DNA from: Bacillus sp. REN10
GTDB lineage: Bacteria; Bacillota; Bacilli; Bacillales; Domibacillaceae
Assembly (NCBI RefSeq): GCF_016820555.1
Contig: NZ_JADHDW010000008.1
Span: 1 to 64,000, forward strand
Direction: 5' to 3'
DNA length: 64,000 bases
Shown here piece after piece: positions 25,841 to 34,179 of this stretch. Position numbers and translations under genes: made by a program. A model generated the notes under the pieces. That model did no database searches and was not told the origin of the DNA. It was given only the letters and a program-made list of their open reading frames with translations. Each line of letters starts with the position of its first letter. Position 1 is the first letter of the stretch.

Positions 25841-27340
25841 ATGAATCTTACATTAACAACCTTTGCTCCATCGATCAACTCTTCTGTCAATCATCAAGAA
25901 GCGCCGCTGTATGAAGCGCTTTGTTCATATGAAAAAAGTCAGCGCACTTCCCTTCACGTGCCCGGACATAAAGATGGACGCGTATTTGATGAAGCAGCGC
26001 TCGATCGTTTTGCAAGCATCCTAAAAATTGATGCGACAGAATCAAAAGGCATTGATGATCTTCATCACCCAACCGATTTCATTAAAGATGCACAATTGTT
26101 AGCCGCAGATGCTTTCGGAGCAGACCATACCTTTTTTCTTGTAGGAGGAAGCACGATTGGAAATATCGGAATTGCTCTTACTTTATGCGGCCCTGGCGAT
26201 AAGATCTTAGTACAGCGCAACATGCATAAATCTGTCTTCCACGGACTCATGCTAGCGGGCGCTCACCCAATTTTCATCGCTCCAGCTATTGAATCCACGA
26301 CAAAAGTAGCGAAAGTATCTGATTTTGATTTTATCGAGAAAGCGTTAAAGGAACATCCGGATGTGAAAGCTGTATGGATTACTAACCCTAATTACTACGG
26401 AATGAGCCAAGATATTTCTCATTTAGTCGATACTTGTCACCAGGCAGGAGTACCATTAATTGTCGATGAAGCTCATGGTGCGCATTTCGGACAATCGGAT
26501 TTCGTACCTCCTTCCGCTCTTTCTAAAGGAGCAGACCTTGTTGTCCAATCCACTCACAAAATGTTAACGGCCATGACAATGGCTTCTATGCTCCATGTCA
26601 AAGGAGATCTCGTTTCTCGTGAACGATTGGCGCAAGTGTTAGGGATGATTCAATCAACGAGCCCTTCCTACCCGCTGTTGGCTTCTCTTGATTTGGCCAG
26701 ACGTTATTTAGTCACACATGGACGTGAGCAATTAACGGAAACAGCACACCGTTTAGAGAAAAGACGAGCGGAGTTAACACCCGAATTGAAAACGCTTTCT
26801 ATTTGGGGCGGCAGTGATGAAGTCGATTATCGAGATCCTCTTAAATGGATTATATCTAGTGACAATGAAGCCATCTCCGGTTACCAGCTGCTCGACTTAT
26901 TTTATGAGCAGGGCTGTACAGCAGAGATCAGCGACCCGCGCAATATCGTCTTTTTATTCTCCTTAAATGAAGAAGTAGAGGATATTGACAAAGTCGTGAC
27001 AGCCATTCAAGCGATCGATCAGAAGCTTCAACAATGGCCGATAATGGAATCCAACAAAGGAGAAACTGTGCTGTTCGCTCAAGAAGGAACGCTCTATCAA
27101 CAAGAGATTTCCCTTCATGAAGCCTTTCATATGCCTCGCAAAAGAGTAGCTCTAAAAGATGCGGTCGGTGCTTTAGCTGGGGAAATGGTGCTTCCTTACC
27201 CACCTGGCATTCCATTGTTGACACCAGGAGAAAAAATCACTGCGACCCATGTTGAAACAATTGAGCAGCTAACGGCCATGGGGGCATACTTCCAAAGCCC
27301 TTCGGATGATACGATGCAGTCGATTTATGTTCTACGTTAA
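25841..27340 (+). CDS. Orn/Lys/Arg decarboxylase (probably lysine decarboxylase)
   Basis: A 499-residue PLP enzyme of the Bacillus SpeA/YaaO branch (fold type I). Marks are HVPGHKDG near the start, the PLP-phosphate region FFLVGGSTIGNIG, the aspartate motif LIVDEAHGAHFG and the PLP lysine in QSTHKMLTAMTM. The C-terminal subdomain is complete. It removes the carboxyl group from arginine, lysine or ornithine to give a polyamine; because a LysP-like permease follows, lysine to cadaverine is the best guess. GGAGG precedes the ATG. It is preceded by a sigma-54 promoter and follows the matching activator gene. Confidence 0.9.
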   Translation: MNLTLTTFAPSINSSVNHQEAPLYEALCSYEKSQRTSLHVPGHKDGRVFDEAALDRFASILKIDATESKGIDDLHHPTDFIKDAQLLAADAFGADHTFFLVGGSTIGNIGIALTLCGPGDKILVQRNMHKSVFHGLMLAGAHPIFIAPAIESTTKVAKVSDFDFIEKALKEHPDVKAVWITNPNYYGMSQDISHLVDTCHQAGVPLIVDEAHGAHFGQSDFVPPSALSKGADLVVQSTHKMLTAMTMASMLHVKGDLVSRERLAQVLGMIQSTSPSYPLLASLDLARRYLVTHGREQLTETAHRLEKRRAELTPELKTLSIWGGSDEVDYRDPLKWIISSDNEAISGYQLLDLFYEQGCTAEISDPRNIVFLFSLNEEVEDIDKVVTAIQAIDQKLQQWPIMESNKGETVLFAQEGTLYQQEISLHEAFHMPRKRVALKDAVGALAGEMVLPYPPGIPLLTPGEKITATHVETIEQLTAMGAYFQSPSDDTMQSIYVLR

Positions 27341-27440
27341 CAATAGCGGTGGATTTTACCTAATGACATGTAACAAAGATCGAATTATGATGTAAAGAAA
27401 ATATCTCTATTAATATAAGGAATCCGAAATAGGTACCATC

Positions 27441-27477
27441 GAGAAACGTTTAAGCAGGTTGCGGAGAAACGTTTCTC
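27441..27477. promoter_or_regulatory. Repeated operator-like site upstream of lysP
   Basis: GAGAAACGTTT occurs at 27441-27451 and again at 27464-27474, where it is extended to the perfect palindrome GAGAAACGTTTCTC. The 23-bp spacing is close to two helical turns. Candidate repressor or activator site controlling the permease separately from the decarboxylase. Confidence 0.5.
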
Positions 27478-27492
27478 GCAAAAATAAAATGA

Positions 27493-27549
27493 GTAAAGGA
27501 GGGGAAACCGTTTTGTCAAAACAAGCAGCACTATAAACAATCAAACGGT
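27493..27549 (+). other. Strong SD with a 7-codon mini-frame before lysP
   Basis: AAGGAGGGG is followed by a TTG start and MSKQAAL, then TAA. The frame differs from lysP. ACCGTTTTG (27507-27515) can pair with CAAACGGT (27542-27549) around this mini-frame. Either a leader peptide with attenuation-like structure, or the sign of an indel that separated the SD from the permease frame. Confidence 0.4.
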
Positions 27550-27592
27550 ACAAACTCATTGATATTTATAGGTTTTGGCAGCGGATCACTAT

Positions 27593-29074
27593 ATGCAAAG
27601 TAACGCCTCACAATCAACGGTTGTCGTTTCAAATGACAGTCATCAAGAAACACCGCAAGAGCTCAAACGTCATTTAAAATCTAGACACTTAACGATGATC
27701 GCCCTTGGAGGGACGATCGGAACAGGATTATTTCTTGCCAGTGGCAACGCTATTCATACAGCGGGACCAGGCGGCGCTCTGCTGGCTTATGCGATTATTG
27801 GGTTTATGGTCTATTTTGTTATGACAAGTTTGGCGGAGATGGCCGCCTTCTTACCGGTATCAGGATCATTTAGCACATATGCGACACGTTTTGTGGATCC
27901 AGCACTCGGATTTGCTCTCGGCTGGAATTACTGGTACAACTGGGCGATTACGATTGCTTCTGAGCTAGCAGCTGTCGCGTTGCTGATGAAGTTTTGGTTC
28001 CCGGATAGTCCTTCTATTATATGGAGCGGCCTATGTTTAACGCTGATCTTTTTATTAAATTACATGTCAGTTAAAGGATTTGGAGAATCTGAATACTGGT
28101 TTTCCATGATTAAAGTCGCTACCGTCATTATTTTTCTAGTGATGGGTGTTATGATGATTTTCGGCATTATCGGCGGCGAATATGTCGGCTTCAAGAACTT
28201 TACCATTGGCGATGCCCCATTCCATGGCGGATTTATGGCCATTTTAGGGATCTTCATGGCTGCCGGATACTCTTTCCAAGGAACAGAGTTATTCGGAGTA
28301 GCCGCTGGAGAAACCGATAACCCTAGTCAATCGATTCCAAAAGCTGTTCGACAAGTATTTTGGCGTATTTTATTATTTTATATTTTTGCCATTTTAGTCA
28401 TCAGCTTGCTCATTCCATATATGACACCGAGCTTGGCGAATGATGATGTCACAGTGAGCCCTTTCACTCTAGTATTTGAACAAGCTGGAATTGCCTTTGC
28501 TGCTTCTGTTATGAATGCGATTATTTTAACATCGGTTCTTTCAGCTGGTAGCTCTGGCTTGTACGCCTCTACACGAATGCTCAGAGATCTAGCAAAAGAA
28601 GGAAAAGCCCCGAAGTTTTTAGCAAAGCTCGATCATCGCGGCGTTCCTGTACGTGCCTTGATCGTCACTTCTCTCGTTGGAACACTAGCTTTCCTCGCTT
28701 CTCTCTTCGGAGATGGAGTTGTTTATATTTGGTTATTAAATGCATCCGGAATGTCAGGCTTTATTGCTTGGCTTGGTATTTCCATTAGCCATTACCGCTT
28801 CCGTAAAGCTTATATTGCTCAAGGCCGTGATTTGAACGAACTTCCCTATCAAGCAAAGTGGTTCCCATTTGGTCCTCTTTTTGCCTTTGGGCTATGTTTC
28901 ATTGTCATTTTGGGGCAAAACTATAACGCCTTCACTAATGGAGAAATTGATTGGAACGGAGCCCTTGTTTCTTACATCGGCCTTCCGCTATTCTTATTCA
29001 TATGGCTTGGCTATAAATGGTCGAAAAAAACAAAAGTCGTCCCTCTTAATCAATGTAATTTTAACCGAGAATAA
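27593..29074 (+). CDS. lysP: LysP-like lysine/basic amino acid permease
   Basis: A permease of about 493 residues in the APC superfamily (AAT family) with 12 membrane helices. It is strikingly like LysP: SRHLTMIALGGTIGTGLFLASG, FALGWNYWYNWAITIA, SVKGFGESEYWFSMIKV, FQGTELFGVAAGE and VLSAGSSGLYASTRML. It imports lysine with protons. I prefer the ATG at 27593, but neither it nor the in-frame TTG at 27575 has a good SD; the only strong SD (27494) leads into a 7-codon mini-frame. Read with the upstream decarboxylase it gives an uptake-decarboxylation pair. Confidence 0.9.
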   Translation: MQSNASQSTVVVSNDSHQETPQELKRHLKSRHLTMIALGGTIGTGLFLASGNAIHTAGPGGALLAYAIIGFMVYFVMTSLAEMAAFLPVSGSFSTYATRFVDPALGFALGWNYWYNWAITIASELAAVALLMKFWFPDSPSIIWSGLCLTLIFLLNYMSVKGFGESEYWFSMIKVATVIIFLVMGVMMIFGIIGGEYVGFKNFTIGDAPFHGGFMAILGIFMAAGYSFQGTELFGVAAGETDNPSQSIPKAVRQVFWRILLFYIFAILVISLLIPYMTPSLANDDVTVSPFTLVFEQAGIAFAASVMNAIILTSVLSAGSSGLYASTRMLRDLAKEGKAPKFLAKLDHRGVPVRALIVTSLVGTLAFLASLFGDGVVYIWLLNASGMSGFIAWLGISISHYRFRKAYIAQGRDLNELPYQAKWFPFGPLFAFGLCFIVILGQNYNAFTNGEIDWNGALVSYIGLPLFLFIWLGYKWSKKTKVVPLNQCNFNRE

Positions 29075-29080
29075 AAGATA

Positions 29081-29122
29081 AATAGGCTGCTCCAAAACTC
29101 ATCCTTTTGGAGTAGCCTATTT
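29081..29122 (+). terminator. Terminator after lysP
   Basis: AATAGGCTGCTCCAAAA pairs with TTTTGGAGTAGCCTATT (one mismatch), followed by TATTT. It can serve both converging genes. Confidence 0.85.
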
Positions 29123-29124
29123 AT

Positions 29125-29355
29125 TTAAGATAGGTGTGGCTGGTTTTTCTTGATCAGCGCTAAATTTTCATGCAAATATTCCACCGGGGACATGCGCAGC
29201 TTCCGATCCTCAAAAAAGTAAGCAATAATATCAAAAGGATACGGTTTCATATCGACAACGACTTGATTCGTCTGTTTACATTTGAACTCAAAAGAATCAT
29301 TACAAATGATTTTTTCTAATTCCTCTAACGTCTTCACCTCTTTCAAATCGGTCAC
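29125..29355 (-). CDS. Small conserved-looking protein, 76 residues
   Basis: GTG start at 29355 with GGAGGGG upstream. The product begins MTDLKEVKTLEELEKIICND and is soluble with mixed helix and strand; FECK/CK cysteines are single. I do not recognise the family. It shares the terminator with lysP from the other side. Confidence 0.6.
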   Translation of the reverse strand: MTDLKEVKTLEELEKIICNDSFEFKCKQTNQVVVDMKPYPFDIIAYFFEDRKLRMSPVEYLHENLALIKKNQPHLS

Positions 29356-29531
29356 AATACCCCTCCTCTATTTTGATCTTATATACTATAATTCCTGCAA
29401 AAATGTAAAAATCCTCCTTTTATTTTCTGTGAATCATTCCCTTTGGCTATACAACTACTCACTTCTGACACATTTTATATAATAGCAATTTTGGAATAGC
29501 GATCGTTTAATCATTTAGATTAAGCTATGTA

Positions 29532-29642
29532 TGTTCAACTTGTTCAATCGACATAAGAATGTTGATTTGGATACGCTGTTGATTTTTCTAACTAGATAGG
29601 ATGTGATGATGTCGGAAAATCGATTTAGATTTATATAATTTT
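29532..29642 (+). repeat. Left copy of a ~110-bp inverted repeat
   Basis: The stretch from TTCAACTTGTTCAAT to TTTATATA recurs inverted at 32533-32645 with a few mismatches and one 5-base indel. The core CTGTTGATTTTTCTAACTAG continuing to GATGATG is identical for 36 bases. This copy sits directly upstream of the MFS gene. Confidence 0.85.
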
Positions 29643-29659
29643 GAGAGGAACTGTTTGAC

Positions 29660-30880
29660 ATGACACGACGTAAAGAACCAGCTTTACTATATTTATCCCA
29701 ATCTTTTTTATCACATGTATTCTTTTGGACGGTATTTGCTATCAATCTTTTATACTATGTTCAAATTGTAGAGATGAACCCTTTGCAACTGGTATTAGTA
29801 GGTACAGTATTAGAACTAACGATTTTTATATGTGAAATTCCGACCGGTCTTATTGCTGACTATAAAGGGAGAAAATTCTCCATTGTTCTTGGTTACTTTT
29901 TAATAGGCCTGGGATTCCTTATTGAAGGTTTATTCCCTACATTCACAGCCATTTTGATGGCACAAATCATTTGGGGAATCGGTTATACTTGCATAAGTGG
30001 TGCATTACAAGCATGGATCACAGACGAAATTGGATTAAACAAAGTAGATAAGGTATTTATAAATAGTACAACATATGAAAATGCCGGTAACTTATTTGGG
30101 ATTTTATTGGCGATGGTCATTGGATATATGTCCATCCAAGCTTCTATTCTAATTGGCGCCATTGGATTTTTCCTTTTATCCCTCTACTTATGGACATATA
30201 TGACTGAAACGAAAAGAATAAAGCAAAAGACCAAAGAATCACTTACTTTTATACATGATATAAAATCCATGTGGTCAAGCGTATTTTCTTCATTCAAAGG
30301 TAACATAATCTTACGTTACGTTCTTTTGATTGCTTTTATTGTTGGTATTTATAGCGAAGGGTTTGATCGACTTTGGATTTCACATATCACCAGTACGATT
30401 GAAGGAACTTTATCAGAAAAAAATACAATTTTCGTTGTTGGCGGTCTGCAATTTGCTACCTCTGTTGTTACGATTATCGTCTTTCAGTTTTTAAATCCAA
30501 TATCAGAGAAAATCCATTTTAAAACCCTATATAAAATATTACGATTCGGTTACTTTGTCCTGATTATGGCGTTAATTTGCTTTGCTTTTTCAACAAATTT
30601 AATAGGCTTCATTTTCTTTTTCTTAATCATCCAAGTCATTCGAGATGTCACATCTACTTTTGAAAGTATATGGTTTAATCAATTAATTACAGATTCTTCA
30701 AAGCGCGCCACCTTCTTTTCCTTTAAAGGGCAAGTAGATGCCATTGGTCAAATTGGCGGGGGCCCAGTATCTGGTTTGATCAGCCAATATTCATCCATAA
30801 AAATTGGGTTGGCTGTAAGCGCTGTTCTGCTATCACCTGTGTTATTGATCTATCAAAAATTACTAAAAACGAGAGACTAA
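29660..30880 (+). CDS. MFS transporter
   Basis: A 406-residue major facilitator with 12 predicted helices. The loop 2-3 motif is seen as GLIADYKGRKFSIVLGY (G-x-x-x-D-x-x-G-R-R/K), preceded by FICEIPTG. It resembles drug or metabolite exporters, with no clue to the substrate. AGAGGA lies before the ATG. It converges on an AraC/GyrI-like regulator and shares a terminator with it; multidrug-binding GyrI-like domains often control such pumps, but divergence would be more usual. Confidence 0.85.
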   Translation: MTRRKEPALLYLSQSFLSHVFFWTVFAINLLYYVQIVEMNPLQLVLVGTVLELTIFICEIPTGLIADYKGRKFSIVLGYFLIGLGFLIEGLFPTFTAILMAQIIWGIGYTCISGALQAWITDEIGLNKVDKVFINSTTYENAGNLFGILLAMVIGYMSIQASILIGAIGFFLLSLYLWTYMTETKRIKQKTKESLTFIHDIKSMWSSVFSSFKGNIILRYVLLIAFIVGIYSEGFDRLWISHITSTIEGTLSEKNTIFVVGGLQFATSVVTIIVFQFLNPISEKIHFKTLYKILRFGYFVLIMALICFAFSTNLIGFIFFFLIIQVIRDVTSTFESIWFNQLITDSSKRATFFSFKGQVDAIGQIGGGPVSGLISQYSSIKIGLAVSAVLLSPVLLIYQKLLKTRD

Positions 30881-30896
30881 CTTAGTCTCTCGTTTT
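30865..30896. terminator. Bidirectional terminator between MFS and AraC genes
   Basis: AAAAACGAGAGACT pairs with AGTCTCTCGTTTTT around AACTT. It overlaps the ends of both genes. Confidence 0.88.
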
Positions 30897-31794
30897 TGTT
30901 CCGAATCGGAATGTAAATATCCATCGTAACCATCTGATGTTCCCATGGATGACACCTTTCATCATAAAATTCAAAATCATAACTTGTTTCATCAATTTCA
31001 TACCCGGACATCGGGAACCAATAGTTTAATATATAGTTCCAAGTTCCTTTAACAGAATTCACAAAATCATTCGGTTCAACTGGAGGTGTGCTAAAAACAG
31101 CAAAAGTAGAAGCTGGGATTGTGATTCTTTGAAAATCGGCTAATAAAGGTCTATCTACTTGTTCTTCTAACACGCCAAAAAAATAAGTAAATCTGGACCA
31201 ATCATGTTCATGAGCAACGTTTAAACAAAACTCTCCATGTGTGGAAGGGGAGAACGTATCATAAAGTACTCTCTCAATTTCACCGTCAGTGAGTCCACTA
31301 TCATACCAGTTAGCGGGGGCATCTTTTGTCGTTTTGATATCTTTCATTTTGATATCATAGGCTTTGCCTACAATTACAAAGGAATCCTTTACGATCATTT
31401 TTGGCTGATAGATCATCCCGCCTGTTTGATTTAACTTTAGTTCTTCTAAATGAACGACAGGCGGTTCTGCATTTGGACAATGCATCCGATACGTTGCAGG
31501 TGATACGCCAAACACTTTTTTAAACGCTTTAGAAAATCCTGCATACGATTCATACCCATAATTAAAGGCAATATCATGGATCCTTGTCTGTTGGCTCATA
31601 TCTCGCAAAGCAAATTGCAACTTTCGCTTCGTCACATAGTCCATCGGTGTTTCACCTACAACTTCTTTGAAAATTCTCAAGAAATGAAACGGTGAATAGC
31701 CAATATGCTTTGCTAAGTCATGTATAGATATGGCCTCATGAATATGTTCATCTATGTAATCAATCACTTTTTGAAAAGTTACTACGTATTCCAT
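30877..31794 (-). CDS. AraC-family regulator with GyrI-like effector domain
   Basis: About 305 residues. An N-terminal AraC DNA-binding domain with two HTHs (SIHDLAKHIGYSPFHFLRIFKEVVGETPMDYV and IAFNYGYESYAGFSKAFKKVFGVSP) is followed by a GyrI-like/SOUL-type ligand domain (residues about 130-305, ending HPWEHQMVTMDIYIPI). This is the layout of Rob/BmrR-like multidrug sensors. ATG 31794 is chosen because GGTGAT precedes it; this SD overlaps the stop of a small membrane protein gene, so the two are coupled. Confidence 0.88.
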   Translation of the reverse strand: MEYVVTFQKVIDYIDEHIHEAISIHDLAKHIGYSPFHFLRIFKEVVGETPMDYVTKRKLQFALRDMSQQTRIHDIAFNYGYESYAGFSKAFKKVFGVSPATYRMHCPNAEPPVVHLEELKLNQTGGMIYQPKMIVKDSFVIVGKAYDIKMKDIKTTKDAPANWYDSGLTDGEIERVLYDTFSPSTHGEFCLNVAHEHDWSRFTYFFGVLEEQVDRPLLADFQRITIPASTFAVFSTPPVEPNDFVNSVKGTWNYILNYWFPMSGYEIDETSYDFEFYDERCHPWEHQMVTMDIYIPIRNKNERLS

Positions 31795-31798
31795 ATAA

Positions 31799-31975
31799 TC
31801 ACCAAGTATCACGTTTTTCTTTTCTTGAAAATAGCAGGATGGTTAATACCATTAGTAAAACGAATCCCGATATGAAAGCCGAAATTATGCCAAAGCTATC
31901 TTTTACATAAATAAAGGTGAACACCGGAACAGCTAGCGAGAACAATAGTTTAATTAAAAAAACGTTCTTATTCAT
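31799..31975 (-). CDS. Small membrane protein coupled to the AraC regulator
   Basis: A 58-residue product starting MNKNVFLIKLLFSLAVPVFT, with two hydrophobic helices and a basic tail (RKEKRDTW). AGGGGG lies six bases before the ATG. Its stop overlaps the SD of the AraC gene, so both are on one transcript. Family unknown. Too short for many gene finders. Confidence 0.6.
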   Translation of the reverse strand: MNKNVFLIKLLFSLAVPVFTFIYVKDSFGIISAFISGFVLLMVLTILLFSRKEKRDTW

Positions 31976-32087
31976 GTAATCCCCCTCTATAAATTTTTAT
32001 TTTCAATTATAAATATTAGCATTGGCAAATAGTAATTAAGAGCCTTGTTTCAACCTCTGAATCTTCTTAAAATTCATGACGATGTAT

Positions 32088-32450
32088 TCACTCCCTCGTA
32101 AATTCAATAAACCTTGTTCCTTGAAAAGTCAGCGTGCCGACATCCTCTTCTGCAAGCATTCCATATTGCTTACCTGACACACGAAATTCTGAACGGTCCC
32201 CACTTTGGAACTGAAATGTCACAAAATAAGTCGTAGTAGAGTGATTCTGACCATGCCTCGTCACATTTGTTCGTTTCGTCTTCACCATGGCTAGAACCGC
32301 TAAGCGAGGGGAGCTCTCGTTATCCTTCCACTCAACGACACTTCTAAATACATTCATAATAATAAAAACGAACACGATCACAAAAACAATTCCTACCAAT
32401 GTCGGAAGAGCTGTAAAGAGCCAATCTCCGCCTCCATCCACATCATACAT
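32088..32450 (-). CDS. DUF2500 domain protein
   Basis: A 120-residue membrane-anchored protein. One helix near the start (TALPTLVGIVFVIVFVFIIM) is followed by the DUF2500 beta domain (VKTKRTNVTR, TTTYFVTFQF, SGDRSEFRVSGKQYGML, DVGTLTFQGTRFIEF). DUF2500 proteins are small surface-facing proteins of unknown role. ATG 32450 is preceded by AGGGGGTGG. The right-hand inverted repeat starts about 80 bp upstream. Confidence 0.82.
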   Translation of the reverse strand: MYDVDGGGDWLFTALPTLVGIVFVIVFVFIIMNVFRSVVEWKDNESSPRLAVLAMVKTKRTNVTRHGQNHSTTTYFVTFQFQSGDRSEFRVSGKQYGMLAEEDVGTLTFQGTRFIEFTRE

Positions 32451-32532
32451 AAAACCCACCCCCTTGCTATAATTATACAATTATACGAAGCAAGAAGATA
32501 AAAAGTTCCAAATTCTCTCCTCCTAAAAATGT

Positions 32533-32645
32533 AATATATAAACCTAAATTGATTTTCCGTCATCATCACATCCTATCTAGTTAGAAAAATCAACAGCATA
32601 TCCAAATTAACATTCTTATGTCGCTAGAATTGAACAAGTTGAATA
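32533..32645 (-). repeat. Right copy of the ~110-bp inverted repeat
   Basis: The reverse complement matches 29532-29642. It lies upstream of the DUF2500 gene, so each copy faces inward toward the first gene of the enclosed 2.9-kb block. Confidence 0.85.
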
Positions 32646-32684
32646 TAAAGGATGTGTTAAAATGGTACACACGGAGGTGAGGGT

Positions 32685-32819
32685 ATGGGTTTCTTTATTG
32701 GAATCATTTTATTCATCTTTTTATTTGATTTTGCAAAAATTAGACAACAAAACAAGACCATGATCGAACAAAATGAAAAGATCATTTCTCTTTTGGAAGA
32801 GATTAAAAATAAACTTTAA
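32685..32819 (+). CDS. Small membrane-anchored coiled-coil protein, 44 residues
   Basis: ATG with GGAGGTGAGGGT upstream. It starts MGFFIGIILFIFLFDFAKIR (one membrane helix) and continues as a heptad-like coil (QQNKTMIEQNEKIISLLEEI). A clear terminator follows at 32837. The type is common in bacilli but uncharacterised. Too short for many gene finders. Confidence 0.7.
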   Translation: MGFFIGIILFIFLFDFAKIRQQNKTMIEQNEKIISLLEEIKNKL

Positions 32820-32836
32820 CAATAAGACATAAAAAT

Positions 32837-32870
32837 TACCGTCAACTACAGGGTTGACGGTATTGTCTTT
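32837..32870 (+). terminator. Terminator of the 44-residue protein gene
   Basis: TACCGTCAAC (32837-32846) pairs with GTTGACGGTA (32853-32862), followed by TTGTCTTTTC. Confidence 0.8.
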
Positions 32871-32899
32871 TCTTTATCTTTCTGCTCGCAAAAAACAAT

Positions 32900-33121
32900 T
32901 TATTTGTTACACGTTACCGTTACAGTTTGGTTCTTATCTAACACTAATTCAAACGTTTGTTCCACATTCCCAGGCTGACACTGGATAAAAAGAGAACTAT
33001 TTCCACATCTTACAATAAGCGCTTGCTTTGGAGAAAGTGTAAAGGTTGTACTTCTTCCGATACCAGGACCGCATGAGATATCAAGAGATTCTCCGTTGCG
33101 AAGAATGATTTGAAAGTTCAC
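32900..33121 (-). CDS. Small beta-rich protein, 73 residues
   Basis: GTG start at 33121 with AAGGAG upstream. The sequence is strand-rich with four or five cysteines (ISCGPG, VRCGNS, IQCQPG, VTCNK) and no signal peptide. The repeated x-C-G-x pattern suggests a small disulfide or metal-binding fold. I do not recognise the family. Confidence 0.6.
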   Translation of the reverse strand: MNFQIILRNGESLDISCGPGIGRSTTFTLSPKQALIVRCGNSSLFIQCQPGNVEQTFELVLDKNQTVTVTCNK

Positions 33122-33315
33122 TATTTCACTCCTTTCTATGTTGTTACTAAATAATATGCTGTTCGGAGTACTGATGAAATGGACAAACTTTTCAATATAA
33201 AAGTGGAATTTTAAAAGAAACGAAGGATCGAAGTTGAAAATAGCTGATTACAAACTCATAACAGGAGAAATTTGAAAGAGGAGAGTAAGTGCACAGGAGG
33301 AAGAAGTGTCTTTCA

Positions 33316-33352
33316 TACAATCACTCCTGATTTAAAATCAGGAGTGATTGTA
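33316..33352. repeat. Near-perfect 37-bp palindrome
   Basis: TACAATCACTCCTGATTT and its exact complement flank a single A. It lies just past the end of bluB and is probably its terminator, though a T-run is weak on the minus strand. 33122-33315 has nothing else. Confidence 0.6.
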
Positions 33353-33378
33353 TTCTTCTAAACATACATTCTCATTAC

Positions 33379-34032
33379 TTAATTTAATGAGAATTGTTGT
33401 CCCCACTTCTCGTTAAAAATTAAATCATCGATTGAACGTCTTTTTTCCCATTTAGCCGTCTCAAGAATAGGCTGATCCGGATATTGATCCGTATAACCAA
33501 TCGACATTAAAGCGACTGGATCAATATGAGGCGGAATGTGTAAAATATCGCGAATATCGTTTTTCTTATAAAAACTCACCCAACCCATGGCCAGTCCTTC
33601 TGCACAGGCGGCAAGCCACATGTTTTGAATGGCGCAAGCAGTGGATAAAACATCAGTCTCGGGAATGGAATTGCGCCCTAACACATGTGAGCCTCCTCTA
33701 GTCGGGTCACATGTGACACAAATTGTAAGAGGCGCCTCTTTTAATCCTTCTACTTTCAAACTTAGAAATTTATTTTCCTTCTCTCCTTCATAGTGAACCG
33801 CAAGTGCCCTTCTTTCTTTATCGGCTGCCCACGCTAATTGCTCTTTCACGTCTTGAGAAGAAATAATAATAAAATTCCACGGCTGCATAAAACCGACAGA
33901 TGGGGCATGATGAGCCGCTTCTAATATGTTACGGATCACTTCAGACGGAATCGGCGCAGGTAAAAAACTGCGAATATCCCGGCGTTTATAGATCACTTTA
34001 TAAATGGCATCCTTTTCTTCTTTCGTAAACAT
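33379..34032 (-). CDS. bluB: 5,6-dimethylbenzimidazole synthase (BluB)
   Basis: A 217-residue flavin-destructase of the nitroreductase fold that turns reduced FMN into dimethylbenzimidazole, the lower ligand of vitamin B12. Diagnostic stretches are YKRRDIRSFLPAPIPSEV, AAHHAPSVGFMQPWNFI, LGRNSIPETDVLSTACAIQNMWLAACAEGLAMGWVSFY and IGYTDQYPD. AAGGGGGGAG precedes the ATG. No other cobalamin gene or cobalamin riboswitch lies nearby, so it stands alone. A general nitroreductase is the alternative, but the HHAPSVGFMQPW motif favours BluB. Confidence 0.88.
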   Translation of the reverse strand: MFTKEEKDAIYKVIYKRRDIRSFLPAPIPSEVIRNILEAAHHAPSVGFMQPWNFIIISSQDVKEQLAWAADKERRALAVHYEGEKENKFLSLKVEGLKEAPLTICVTCDPTRGGSHVLGRNSIPETDVLSTACAIQNMWLAACAEGLAMGWVSFYKKNDIRDILHIPPHIDPVALMSIGYTDQYPDQPILETAKWEKRRSIDDLIFNEKWGQQFSLN

Positions 34033-34179
34033 CTTTCTCCCCCCTTTTATTTAAATAGTAGCATAAAATGGGGGATACGGTGGTAAAAACCAATCACTTC
34101 ATGAATAAGAAAGCTAAAATTTTCTCTGAAGTAGTTGCTGCAGCGGTACTGAATTAGCCTTTAGACTATGCGTACACCA

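Noticed and set aside
27341-27574. Lysine riboswitch before lysP
   Set aside because: None of the conserved L-box elements can be recognised; only the palindromes and mini-frame are present.
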